DNA from: Euryarchaeota archaeon UBA439
GTDB lineage: Archaea; Thermoplasmatota; Poseidoniia; Poseidoniales; Thalassarchaeaceae
NCBI GenBank assembly: GCA_002497245.1
Contig: DANB01000040.1
Location: forward strand, 963-21,876
Direction of reading: 5' to 3'
DNA: 20,914 nt
Position numbers and translations under genes: made by a program
Part shown: one piece after another, positions 6,912-14,235 of the stretch
Numbering within the stretch: position 1 is the stretch's first letter
Layout of the letters: each line of letters starts with the position of its first letter
The notes under the pieces: model-generated
Databases searched by the model: none
The model's input: only the letters and a program-made list of their open reading frames with translations
What the model was told of the DNA's origin: nothing

Positions 6912-8006
6912 ATGGCAAAAAAAGACACCTATCTCGCATTATTGCGTCGCGGTATAGATGAAAAAACAGCTCAAATCTTATCTGATGGTGGGATTAAAGT
7001 TGGTGATTTAAAAACTTTAGATGTTGAAACTTTAACTAATAATTATGGGTTAAAGAAAGAAATAGCCACTTCTGTTCTTGATTCAGTGAAATCTGGCCCT
7101 CGTTCTTCAGCAAAGCAGAGGTATTTGGCAGATGTTCTTTCTGATAGTGGCGGTAAGAAGAAAGTTGACAAAATTGAAGAGCAGAGATTTAAGAGAGAAC
7201 AGAAAGATCTTCAAGCAGAGTTATTAGAAAAGAAAGAACAATTGCGAATCGCCAAAGTTGAGCAATTCCGTGAAAAGAAGTTAGTAATGAACCGATTAGG
7301 TAAGACTGTAGAATTAATTGTTAAATTAGAGAATACTTTTGATGAAGAAGGTAAAGATGAACAGAGAACCAAACTAAGAGATCAACTAGAAACCCGCGGC
7401 CTTGAAGCGGCAAGAGATCATGAATTATTGGATTTATCAGGGACTCCTCAAGATATAGTTGACTTTCGTAGAAAGATAGCTCCTGTATTATGCATGCATG
7501 CTTGTCCAGAATGTGGTGAAGAGATGGATCCTAGAGGAGGGAATGTAATGGAAGATATGACTGATTTCATGTTAATTTGTTGGGATTGTGAAAAAGAATT
7601 CCGAGCACCAATGGCTCAGTTTGTAGAAGATAAATTAGAAAATGGTGATAGGATCCAAATTGATCCAAAAAAAGGTCCAAGGTTGAAAGTATATCAGCCC
7701 CCTAAGAAATCTGAAACTCTCAGTGTTGATGATTTGATTAAGAGAGATTTAGAATCTACAGGAGCATCTGTTGCCGAACTTGAGGCTGCAGTTGAAGCAA
7801 GTAAATTGTCAGGTGGATTAATGAGTATAGAAGATTGGATTGACCAGACAATAGCAGCTAAAGGATATATTCAGGCTCAGGAACATAGAGAAGAATTCAT
7901 TCTTGCGACTGGTGCCGGTGCTACTAAGTTCAATAAGTGGATGAAGAAAGCAGGCTTGTATTTCAACAAGCAAACAGGTCGTTGGACTCGTTGGGAAGAT
8001 CGTTAG
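6912..8006 (+). CDS. Unrecognised protein: HhH-like N terminus, coiled coil, zinc ribbon
   Basis: I do not recognise this 364-residue protein as a named family. Residues 1-65 resemble a helix-hairpin-helix pair (LLRRGIDEKTAQILSDGGI then LTNNYGLKKEIATSVLDSV). Residues about 85-185 are a highly charged, probably coiled-coil helix. A zinc ribbon follows with C198-x2-C201 and C223-x2-C226, plus an extra C194. The C-terminal 140 residues are charged and helical and end in an aromatic, basic tail (GLYFNKQTGRWTRWEDR). HhH plus zinc ribbon suggests a DNA- or RNA-binding protein, and its place after the rRNA/polymerase cluster agrees, but both are inference. It has its own leader and a T-rich terminator after the stop, so it is probably a single-gene unit. 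No TM segment or signal peptide is visible. Confidence 0.75.
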   Translation: MAKKDTYLALLRRGIDEKTAQILSDGGIKVGDLKTLDVETLTNNYGLKKEIATSVLDSVKSGPRSSAKQRYLADVLSDSGGKKKVDKIEEQRFKREQKDLQAELLEKKEQLRIAKVEQFREKKLVMNRLGKTVELIVKLENTFDEEGKDEQRTKLRDQLETRGLEAARDHELLDLSGTPQDIVDFRRKIAPVLCMHACPECGEEMDPRGGNVMEDMTDFMLICWDCEKEFRAPMAQFVEDKLENGDRIQIDPKKGPRLKVYQPPKKSETLSVDDLIKRDLESTGASVAELEAAVEASKLSGGLMSIEDWIDQTIAAKGYIQAQEHREEFILATGAGATKFNKWMKKAGLYFNKQTGRWTRWEDR

Positions 8007-8031
8007 TTCCTCCTTTTTCTTTGTTTTTTTT
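8007..8031 (+). terminator. T-rich archaeal terminator
   Basis: Directly after the TAG stop of the preceding gene the + strand carries TTCCTCC, five T, CTTTG and eight T. Runs of T on the coding strand are the usual archaeal termination signal. No hairpin is needed or seen. Confidence 0.55.
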
Positions 8032-8041
8032 AGATGGATTG

Positions 8042-8052
8042 AATAAATCTAT
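8042..8052 (+). promoter_or_regulatory. TATA-like element of the ferredoxin gene
   Basis: AATAAATCTAT begins 26 bases before the ATG at 8068, the distance expected for a leaderless archaeal transcript. No Shine-Dalgarno is present in the intervening TTGTTGGGCCAGTC. Confidence 0.4.
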
Positions 8053-8067
8053 CTTGTTGGGCCAGTC

Positions 8068-8355
8068 ATGGCAATCATTCGTTTCTTTCGTGGAGGATTG
8101 CTTTTAGGTTCTGCAGAAGTAGAAAATGGCGATTTCATTGTAGATGTTGCAGATAAAATTGGCATTAATATACCAACCAATTGTACATCAGGTAACTGTG
8201 GAACATGTATAGTTAGATTAATTTCAGGAGATATTGAATATCCAGAACCTTTACCTCCTGGTTTGGATGATTTTTTAATTGAGGATTCAGGTATTCTTTC
8301 TTGTTGTATGATTTCCGAAGGATCTTGTGATATTGATATAATTCCCCCTATATGA
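8068..8355 (+). CDS. Plant-type 2Fe-2S ferredoxin
   Basis: A 95-residue electron carrier with the beta-grasp ferredoxin pattern. The cluster ligands are Cys39, Cys44 and Cys47 in NCTSGNCGTC, plus Cys79 (or 80) in SGILSCCM; the spacing C-x4-C-x2-C is the [2Fe-2S] signature. Its length is close to stand-alone ferredoxins, and the acidic surface near the C terminus is typical. It lies between a T-rich terminator and a small membrane-protein gene starting nine bases after its stop, so the two may be co-transcribed. A partner redox enzyme is not visible in the window. Candidates such as carotenoid hydroxylases or a desaturase elsewhere are speculation. Confidence 0.88.
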   Translation: MAIIRFFRGGLLLGSAEVENGDFIVDVADKIGINIPTNCTSGNCGTCIVRLISGDIEYPEPLPPGLDDFLIEDSGILSCCMISEGSCDIDIIPPI

Positions 8356-8364
8356 GGACTAAAA

Positions 8365-8517
8365 ATGGTTGATTGGAATAATGAATTAATTTTTCTTCTA
8401 ATTTTTGATATTCTAGCTCTTTCATTTGCACTTTGGTGGCTTTCTAGAAGAGTCCAATCAAAAATTATTGAAGTAAATGAAAGGAAATCTAAAAGATGGA
8501 AAAAAGAAGAAGATTAA
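8365..8517 (+). CDS. 50-residue single-span membrane miniprotein
   Basis: A short open frame from ATG 8365 to TAA 8515-8517. The product starts MVDWNNELIFLLIFDILALS, has one hydrophobic stretch at about residues 8-25, then WWLSRR and a strongly basic, Lys/Arg/Glu-rich tail (from SKIIEVNERKSKRW) to the end. That topology, with a short acidic N terminus outside and a positive tail inside, is plausible for a real small membrane protein. It starts nine bases after the ferredoxin stop and ends three bases before a convergent gene, filling a gap that would otherwise be empty. TGAGGACT near the ferredoxin stop could act as its Shine-Dalgarno. No known family; it may be a membrane partner of the ferredoxin. 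Confidence 0.55.
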   Translation: MVDWNNELIFLLIFDILALSFALWWLSRRVQSKIIEVNERKSKRWKKEED

Positions 8518-8520
8518 TTT

Positions 8521-8814
8521 TTACTCATTGACAGCAGCAGTCCACCTTTTAGCCTGTGGGATACCAACGATTTCAATATGGCAGGCGAGAACACCTTTTG
8601 TTTTCTTAACTTCATCTCGCAACTCAATTAAGTCGTTAACACAACATGGGCAATAAGGATGAGTTGGTGTAATCCAAAGCTCGACAATACCTCCCTCGCT
8701 AATCTCAACTCCTTTCAGAATCTCTTTGTTTCTCAATAATTTACCATGTGGTTCTTTCCTTTCCCTTAGTATCTTAGCCAATCTTCTTTCAACCGCACCG
8801 GAGGACTGAGACAC
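8521..8814 (-). CDS. MIP18/PaaD-like (DUF59-type) small protein, tentative
   Basis: About 97 residues. The segment GIVELWITPTHPYCPCCVNDLIELRDEV followed by VLACHIEIVGIPQAKRW resembles the DUF59/MIP18 fold, where a beta strand, a Cys-containing loop, a helix and a final strand carry proteins that help iron-sulfur cluster assembly (PaaD, SufT, CIA2). The loop here has three cysteines in CPCC (59, 61 and 62 counted from the longer start), more than the single Cys normally conserved. The N terminus departs from the family. The neighbouring 2Fe-2S ferredoxin is suggestive but lies on the other strand. I prefer GTG 8814 as start, with an AT-rich ACTAATT about 30 bases upstream; TTG 8826 is the alternative. 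Assignment to the family is uncertain. Confidence 0.5.
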   Translation of the reverse strand: MSQSSGAVERRLAKILRERKEPHGKLLRNKEILKGVEISEGGIVELWITPTHPYCPCCVNDLIELRDEVKKTKGVLACHIEIVGIPQAKRWTAAVNE

Positions 8815-8856
8815 ATAATAGCGCAAGAGACTTAGGAATTAGTATGTTGCTAAATC

Positions 8857-10113
8857 TTAATTCCAATCTGTGATAAAAGGGAATTTATCTCCCATAGTTA
8901 GGTATTCCATACCATTTCTTGTTCTAACAAATGTATCTTCAGTCCCTATACAACCATTATTATAGATTACTTTTGGCTCTATCGCCATTATCCCTCCATG
9001 ACTTAGAGGTCTATCGAAACCTTTTGCAATTACTGGAGTTTCATCAAGTTCTAATCCTACTGAATGTCCTAAGAAATTAGATTTGTCTGGTAACATTCCC
9101 ATCAAATTTTCCTCATAGCCCATTTCTTTTGCCAGTTGACTTCCGATTTCCCAGGTTTTTGAACAATTATCTCCTGATCCTAAGCTAGATACAACCTTAT
9201 TTCTTATTTCTACCATATCATCTAATCTCTCCATCCACTCACTACTCAGTTTCCCAGCACTAAACATACGAGTACAATCTGAGACATATCCTCTGTGTAA
9301 GTGTACAATATCGACCGTAACAGGTGAATTTGATTCTACTTTTCTATGCCCAGAACCCAATGACGATATTGGACTTGCCCCAACTCCTCCAATGGCCGAG
9401 TCAAAATATGAAGGTACAGATGCTGATTTTCCTGCGACAATAACCACTCTATCACAGTCCATTGGCCATTTCCTCATTCTAATTCTCCCTCCGAAACCAG
9501 CCTTTCTACTAACTTCATCCGCAATAGATGCCATTTCTAGTTCTGTTTTACCTAAGCCTCCTTTTTCTTTTACTGCTTCAAACATTTTTTTGTTGATCAC
9601 TCCACTTTCTTTGAGCATTTTAATTTCCCAATCAGATTTAATTTCCCTTAATTCATACAATATTTTTGTACAATCTTTGATTTCTCCTTCTAGGGAATCT
9701 AATTTACCATTGATGAATTTCCAGCGATCATGTGGTATTTTTCCTTCAAGCATTGCAGGTTTTTTTGTCCCTCCTTTCTCTCTTATTCTTTCAGCAAGTT
9801 CAGACATCTTTGGTTGTGGAAGTACTGGGTCCGGACAATCATCCTCTCCTGATTCGAACTTTGCCCGTTCTAAAGATCTCTTTACCCAATGTGTAGTTTC
9901 AACATTAGAATCTTTAGATCCAACCAAAATCATGCCATTTTGTCTTCCTCCAGTTAGCCAGTAAAGTTCTACTGGGTCATCAATTAGAACAGATTCGATT
10001 TGATATTTTGATAAAGATTCAGAGAGTAATTTTCTACGATTCTCTAACTCAGATACTGGCACTCTCCAGTCATCGCCATTGGGTCCGGTCAAACTTCCCT
10101 TATCCCATGCCAT
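8857..10113 (-). CDS. M24 family metallopeptidase (Xaa-Pro dipeptidase-like)
   Basis: A 418-residue peptidase of the pita-bread (M24) fold that probably cleaves Xaa-Pro dipeptides or N-terminal residues. The C-terminal domain shows all five expected metal ligands: the two Asp of VDIVHLHRGYVSDCTRMF, the His of FLGHSVGLELDE, the Glu of MAIEPKVI and the Glu of GCIGTEDTFVR. The first 170 residues form the variable N-terminal domain typical of prolidases and creatinases, with YWLTGGRQNGMIL. ATG at 10113 is chosen. A longer frame starting at TTG 10173 would cross inverted repeats in the intergenic DNA and lacks a Shine-Dalgarno. TTATTA about 25 bases upstream of the ATG may be its TATA element. Divergent from pgk. 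Substrate not determinable. Confidence 0.88.
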   Translation of the reverse strand: MAWDKGSLTGPNGDDWRVPVSELENRRKLLSESLSKYQIESVLIDDPVELYWLTGGRQNGMILVGSKDSNVETTHWVKRSLERAKFESGEDDCPDPVLPQPKMSELAERIREKGGTKKPAMLEGKIPHDRWKFINGKLDSLEGEIKDCTKILYELREIKSDWEIKMLKESGVINKKMFEAVKEKGGLGKTELEMASIADEVSRKAGFGGRIRMRKWPMDCDRVVIVAGKSASVPSYFDSAIGGVGASPISSLGSGHRKVESNSPVTVDIVHLHRGYVSDCTRMFSAGKLSSEWMERLDDMVEIRNKVVSSLGSGDNCSKTWEIGSQLAKEMGYEENLMGMLPDKSNFLGHSVGLELDETPVIAKGFDRPLSHGGIMAIEPKVIYNNGCIGTEDTFVRTRNGMEYLTMGDKFPFITDWN

Positions 10114-10186
10114 GTCAATGCGTAGAGTACCTAATAAGAAAGGTGTTGTGTAAGAGAAGTTTGACCGATTCAACCATTACGGTCAA
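10086..10186. repeat. Three copies of CGGTCAA around the M24/pgk divergent promoter region
   Basis: CGGTCAAACTT at 10086-10096 has an exact 11-base inverted copy AAGTTTGACCG at 10157-10167. A third, seven-base copy CGGTCAA at 10180-10186 forms a separate 7-base inverted repeat with TTGACCG at 10161-10167 (12-base spacer). Two copies are in the intergenic region, and the first is within the first codons of the M24 gene on the complementary strand. They could be operators or form a stem in the pgk leader. Confidence 0.4.
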
Positions 10187-10211
10187 AGAGTGTTAGCCTT
10201 TGGGCCTGAAC

Positions 10212-11477
10212 GTGAGTGACGTCCTTACACTGGACGATGTCCGCCTCGGCGGCAAAGTAGTCCTCTATCGTGTAGACGTAAATTCGCCCTTAGAGCCCTC
10301 TTCAGGGGCTTTCCTTGATGATAGTCGATTAAGAGCGATAATACCTACTCTTCGAACATTACAGAATTCAAAGGTTGTAATCATCGGACATCAATCTAGG
10401 CCAGGAAAGATTGATTTCACAAACATGGAACAACATGCAGACAGAATATCTAGATTGATAGGTAAAAAGGTTAATTTTGTACCAGATATTTGTGGAGAAA
10501 AAGCACTTTCTTCAATCAAAGATATGAAAGTTGGAGATATATTATTCTTAGATAACATTCGTATGCATGATGATGAAAATTCTATGAAAAAAGCATCTCT
10601 TGTAGAAACAGCAAAATCTGAAATTGTCAGTAAATTATCATCTGTAATTGATGTATATGTTACTGACGCTTTCGCTGCATCTCACAGAAATTCTCCATCA
10701 CTGACCGGTTTTTACAATTCAGTTCCTTGTATTGCTGGGCATTTGATGTCCAAGGAAATTGATAATCTTCAGATTGCAGTTAATGATCCACCGCGTCCAT
10801 ATATTGCAATACTTGGTGGGACAAAATGTGATGATTCTCTAAGGGTAGCTAAAAATCTCATAGATAAGAAAATTATTGATACAATCCCTGTAGTTGGTGT
10901 AGTAGGAAATATGATGCTATGGGCAAGTGGAGTTGATATTGGTGAAGGAAATAAATCATTCATCAGAAATGCCTTAGGCGATGCCTTCGAAGAAACTTGG
11001 GAGACGGCTGAATTTTTGTATAAAAATCACAAAGAATTTTTCCTTTTACCAACTGATGTGGCAGTAGAAGTAAATGGAAATAGAGTTGCATTGGAAGTTT
11101 CTGAACTACCAACTAAGTATCCAATCTATGATATAGGAATTAGTACACTTCAAGAAATCAGACCATTAATGATAAATGCAGGATGTATACTATGGAATGG
11201 TCCAGCATCCTACTTTGAATTACCTGGTTTCGCTTTTGGAACAATCGAGATATTGAATATGTGTACTGAATCTCCTGCAGTTACTATTGTTGGTGGTGGA
11301 CACACAAGCTCACTAGTCAGTAACAGGGGAGTTGTAGATTTAGTTACGCACAATAGTACAGGTGGTGGAGCATGCTTGACAATGTTATCTGGTGGTTCTA
11401 TGCCCGTAATTGAATCTTTAACAAAATCCAATGATAAATTTCGTTCTCTTTTAACTTCTCTCGAACTTGATAGTTAA
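10212..11477 (+). CDS. pgk: Phosphoglycerate kinase (archaeal type)
   Basis: Interconverts 1,3-bisphosphoglycerate and ADP with 3-phosphoglycerate and ATP in glycolysis or gluconeogenesis. About 421 residues. Conserved segments are present: RVDVNSP near the N terminus, GHQSRPG, DNIRMHDDE, the archaeal VTDAFAASHRNSPSLTGF and AGHLMSKE, the nucleotide-domain ILGGTKCDDS, WNGPASYFELPGFAFGT, and the phosphate-binding VTHNSTGGGACLTMLSGG. No key block is missing. The start GTG at 10212 gives MSDVLTLDDVRLGGK; TTG 10200 is in frame and four codons longer. No upstream ATG exists in frame. The first 90 or so bases of the gene are notably GC-rich compared with the rest. Likely regulation through the repeats at 10157-10186 is inference. 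Confidence 0.94.
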   Translation: MSDVLTLDDVRLGGKVVLYRVDVNSPLEPSSGAFLDDSRLRAIIPTLRTLQNSKVVIIGHQSRPGKIDFTNMEQHADRISRLIGKKVNFVPDICGEKALSSIKDMKVGDILFLDNIRMHDDENSMKKASLVETAKSEIVSKLSSVIDVYVTDAFAASHRNSPSLTGFYNSVPCIAGHLMSKEIDNLQIAVNDPPRPYIAILGGTKCDDSLRVAKNLIDKKIIDTIPVVGVVGNMMLWASGVDIGEGNKSFIRNALGDAFEETWETAEFLYKNHKEFFLLPTDVAVEVNGNRVALEVSELPTKYPIYDIGISTLQEIRPLMINAGCILWNGPASYFELPGFAFGTIEILNMCTESPAVTIVGGGHTSSLVSNRGVVDLVTHNSTGGGACLTMLSGGSMPVIESLTKSNDKFRSLLTSLELDS

Positions 11478-11494
11478 CTTTCCGTCGTCTCAAG

Positions 11495-11500
11495 TATTAT
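11495..11500 (+). promoter_or_regulatory. TATA-like element before the membrane protein at 11526
   Basis: TATTAT lies 26-31 bases before ATG 11526, fitting a leaderless transcript starting at that ATG. This supports the shorter of two possible starts. Confidence 0.35.
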
Positions 11501-11525
11501 CAATGAACACGTGTCACATAAGAAT

Positions 11526-12053
11526 ATGAGCGATGAAGAAAAAGATGTGTTCTCTGGTTCCGTGACTTCACAACCCCAGATGGTAAATGTTCAAACATCA
11601 GGACCTATGTACATAGTTGAAAGGAGTTCTGCACCACAAGTAATTGGAATTTTAGTGATTGTTTACTATATCCTAACTACTTTGATGTCATTGCTTAGTT
11701 GGTTATCATTGGATTTTATTTCCGATATTGACGACTCAGGAGTTGAGGCATTGCCCACCGGATTATTATTGGGAGTCATTTTCCTTTCTTTGATTCCTGC
11801 CGTGATTGGAATTTTTGGAGGATTTAGAATATTTCAATACAAGAAACAAGGTATTTGGATTACACTTGGCGCGATAGTTACTGCTTGGCTAATTAGTATC
11901 GTTAACACTGCTCTCACCTCTGATTATTCTGGTGGCACAGGAGACGCAGGATTAGATGCAATGTTCCAAGGAGTTTGTGGGATATTCTGTGTAGCAATAT
12001 GTGGAATAATAGTATGTATTCCATTGTTTATGGCGAACAGCGGTTTAGAATAA
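11526..12053 (+). CDS. Unrecognised membrane protein, about four TM segments
   Basis: No family recognised. The 175-residue product has a polar N terminus of about 40 residues (MSDEEKDVFSGSVTSQPQM...) and hydrophobic segments near residues 45-68 (VIGILVIVYYILTTLMSLLS), 83-103 (LLLGVIFLSLIPAVIGIFGG), 113-128 (WITLGAIVTAWLISIV) and 145-170 (Cys-rich GVCGIFCVAICGIIVCIPLF). A short acidic Gly-rich loop (SDYSGGTGDAGLD) separates the last two. ATG 11526 is preferred because TATTAT sits at about -28; GTG 11511 is the alternative. It follows pgk by 48 bases and precedes the DUF3147-like gene by 14 bases, so these two membrane proteins are probably co-transcribed. Function unknown. Confidence 0.65.
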   Translation: MSDEEKDVFSGSVTSQPQMVNVQTSGPMYIVERSSAPQVIGILVIVYYILTTLMSLLSWLSLDFISDIDDSGVEALPTGLLLGVIFLSLIPAVIGIFGGFRIFQYKKQGIWITLGAIVTAWLISIVNTALTSDYSGGTGDAGLDAMFQGVCGIFCVAICGIIVCIPLFMANSGLE

Positions 12054-12067
12054 TTGATGGTAATTAA

Positions 12068-12427
12068 ATGTCGAGCTTAGTTTTTGATACCATCAAGATT
12101 TTACTAACAGCTTTGATTATTTTTGCAGTAGCACAATTGAGTCAGAGAGATACTCTGCTTGCGGCCATTCTAGCATCAATACCTTTAGTCAGCGTACTTG
12201 CAATGATGTGGATGAATCATGAGGGTGCAAATAGTGATGAAATAATTAATTTTTCAAAAGATATTGTTTGGTTAATCCTTCCATCTCTATTATTATTTAT
12301 TGTGATGCCAGAATTAATACAAAGAGGTTGGAATTTTTATCCTGCACTTGGCGGTGGCCTGAGTGCCACAATAATTGGTTATTTTCTGATGATCGAGATA
12401 ATGAAGAAGTTCCAGAATGTATCCTAA
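12068..12427 (+). CDS. DUF3147-like four-TM membrane protein
   Basis: A 119-residue protein made of four hydrophobic helices (about 8-24, 30-48, 66-84 and 92-112). The stretch IFAVAQLSQRDTLLAAILASIPLVSVLAMMWMNHEG followed by WLILPSLLLFIVMPELIQRGWNFYPAL corresponds closely to my recall of the bacterial DUF3147 family (AVSExSKRSSLLGALLASLP then IFWLVLPSL). Function of that family is unknown. It starts 14 bases after the preceding membrane protein, with GATGGT as a possible Shine-Dalgarno. Its TAA overlaps the TAG of the convergent phosphomutase gene in the four bases CTAA. Bacterial ancestry is possible but inferred. Confidence 0.7.
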   Translation: MSSLVFDTIKILLTALIIFAVAQLSQRDTLLAAILASIPLVSVLAMMWMNHEGANSDEIINFSKDIVWLILPSLLLFIVMPELIQRGWNFYPALGGGLSATIIGYFLMIEIMKKFQNVS

Positions 12428-13812
12428 GCATTGTGGAATTTTTCTAAATTGATTATTTCTCCTAGCCTTTTCTCTACATCTTGCTTTATTTTAATTAGGC
12501 CTTCTTCATCATTAGCCTCGGCCCTCATTACAAGAATCGGTTCTGTGTTGCTAGGTCTACAAAGAAACCATCCATCAGGATATCTAACTCTGACACCATC
12601 AACTGTCGATGAATTCATATCAGAGAATACTCTAATTACTGAACTCATTGTTTGTTCTCGATCGAAAGATAATGGTACCTTTGCTTCTCCTGTTGATGCA
12701 TAATTCGGTAAATCTTCAAACCAATCCGAGAATGAAGGCCCTCCCTCATTAGGAGAAGGCTCTCTTGCAATAATTTCTAACAGTCTAGCAGTATTATACA
12801 ATGAATCATCAAATCCAGGCCATCTATCGTTCAAGAAGAAATGTCCAGACATTTCTCCTGCTAAAGGTGAATCAGGATTTTCCTTTAATTCTCTTTTCAT
12901 AAATGAATGCCCGGTTCTCACCATTTTTGGAAACCCTCCTGAAGAATAGATTACTTCTTCTAGCGCCATACTACACTTAACGTCATAGAAAACAGTTCTT
13001 TCAGATTCAGTCCCTCCTTCTCTTTCTCCTAATATATCTTTGACAAAAATAGTCATTAATCTGTCAGGATGAATAAATTTACCATTTTCATCTACAACTC
13101 CTATTCGGTCTCCATCTCCATCCATTCCAATTCCAAATTCAGCATTATTGTCAACTACTGCTTTAGCCAAGTCTTCCATATTTTCTGGCCTTGTAGGGTC
13201 GGGTGGATGATTCGGAAATTTATCGTCCCAATTGCAATGCACCGGAATTAATTCAACTCCTAATTTTTCCATTAATCTGATAGTTAACGGGCCAGGAACT
13301 GCATTCCCACAATCAATAGCAATTTTCATTTTTCTTTTTGGTATACCTGCATTGGAAACTATAGTTTCTAGATATTGATTTTCAAAATCTGAAAAATCTT
13401 TTACAACACCTTTTCCATCTCTAAACACATTATTATCAAACGTATTTTTTAATTCCTGTAATTCTTGTCCTGCCATTGGTAATTTACCGTTACAAATTTT
13501 AAATCCGTTGTATTCTGGAGGATTATGGCTTGCTGTAATTACTACGGCAGCATCCACTGGGAGATCTACAGTTGATCGGTAAAGAACTCCTGTAGTAGTT
13601 ACTCCTAAGTCTAATACATCTACTCCAGATGCAGTCAAACCTTTCAAGAAGGCACCATGTAATTCAGGCCCCGATTCTCTAATGTCGCGTGCTACTGCAA
13701 TAGTATTTGCATTGAGGTGCGTAGCAAGAGATTTCCCTAACCTTTCTGCAAAACTTGCATCTAATTCGGAATGAGCAAGCCCACGAATGTCATAAGCTTT
13801 GAAAACACTCAT
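12424..13812 (-). CDS. manB: Phosphomannomutase/phosphoglucomutase (ManB/GlmM type)
   Basis: Alpha-D-phosphohexomutase that moves a phosphate between C6 and C1 of mannose or glucose (possibly glucosamine), supplying nucleotide-sugar precursors for glycans. About 462 residues. Four functional loops are visible (numbering from ATG 13818): FKAYDIRG near the start, the phosphoserine loop TASHNPPEYNGFK with S97, the metal loop GMDGDGDRIG with D233, D235 and D237, the sugar loop GEMSGHFF, and the phosphate-binding RPSNTEP near the C terminus. ATG 13812 is chosen because GAGGA lies six bases upstream; for ATG 13818 the same GAGGA touches the start. It is the last gene of the operon that includes uppS, consistent with glycan or lipid-linked sugar synthesis. 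Substrate preference cannot be read. Confidence 0.93.
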   Translation of the reverse strand: MSVFKAYDIRGLAHSELDASFAERLGKSLATHLNANTIAVARDIRESGPELHGAFLKGLTASGVDVLDLGVTTTGVLYRSTVDLPVDAAVVITASHNPPEYNGFKICNGKLPMAGQELQELKNTFDNNVFRDGKGVVKDFSDFENQYLETIVSNAGIPKRKMKIAIDCGNAVPGPLTIRLMEKLGVELIPVHCNWDDKFPNHPPDPTRPENMEDLAKAVVDNNAEFGIGMDGDGDRIGVVDENGKFIHPDRLMTIFVKDILGEREGGTESERTVFYDVKCSMALEEVIYSSGGFPKMVRTGHSFMKRELKENPDSPLAGEMSGHFFLNDRWPGFDDSLYNTARLLEIIAREPSPNEGGPSFSDWFEDLPNYASTGEAKVPLSFDREQTMSSVIRVFSDMNSSTVDGVRVRYPDGWFLCRPSNTEPILVMRAEANDEEGLIKIKQDVEKRLGEIINLEKFHNA

Positions 13813-13827
13813 TTCCATTCCTCAATT

Positions 13828-14205
13828 CTAATTTTCTCCAGATCCTCTAAAGGCTTCGCATATAATCTCTATTAGTGCATTACCCGGCAATTTACTAACT
13901 TCATATGCAGCTCTAGCTGGCGGCATTGATTCTCCTAGCCATTTCCCATAAACTTCATTCACATCTGAATAATTTCCTATATCTGTCAGGAGTATTGTTA
14001 CCATGACTAGGTCATCTCTTGAACTATTTGCTATTTCCAATAAATCATCAATTTTTCTCAAGGCTTCAGAGGTCTGAGAAACAATATCTTCTCCTCCTTC
14101 AATCCCTATCTGTCCAGCCAACCAAATATGATCTCTTACAGTTATTCCTGGACTATAAGGTGCCCAAACTTTGCCTCCATTGTCAATCTTTAACTTGCGA
14201 GTCAT
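13828..14205 (-). CDS. ridA: RidA/YjgF/YER057c family protein
   Basis: A 125-residue member of the family whose best-known role is hydrolysis of reactive enamine/imine intermediates released by PLP enzymes. Signature segments are YSPGITVRDHIWLAGQIG, a central LLEIANSSRDDLVMVTILLTD, and the C-terminal MPPARAAYEVSKLPGNALIEIICEA, which contains the conserved Arg of the active site (RAAYEV) and the Glu of IEIICEA. Length is typical (about 125-130). Located between the NUDIX and phosphomutase genes with short gaps (30 and 15 bases), so part of the same transcript. Some family subgroups lack deaminase activity and have other roles, so the specific function is open. Confidence 0.9.
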   Translation of the reverse strand: MTRKLKIDNGGKVWAPYSPGITVRDHIWLAGQIGIEGGEDIVSQTSEALRKIDDLLEIANSSRDDLVMVTILLTDIGNYSDVNEVYGKWLGESMPPARAAYEVSKLPGNALIEIICEAFRGSGEN

Positions 14206-14235
14206 GAAGTTCGCAGGGTGTTATTGCTGATATGT

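Noticed and set aside
9392..9964. 190-codon open frame on the + strand inside the M24 gene
   Set aside because: It lies antisense to a gene with all M24 metal ligands; the product is Ser/Pro/Leu-rich with no motif, as expected from a shadow frame in AT-rich DNA.
10114..10173. Longer M24 peptidase start at TTG 10173
   Set aside because: It would run through the inverted repeats between the divergent genes and lacks a Shine-Dalgarno; the ATG at 10113 is simpler.
12431..12703. 90-codon + strand frame in the phosphomutase gene
   Set aside because: Antisense to the phosphate-binding C-terminal region of a clear phosphohexomutase; no independent support.
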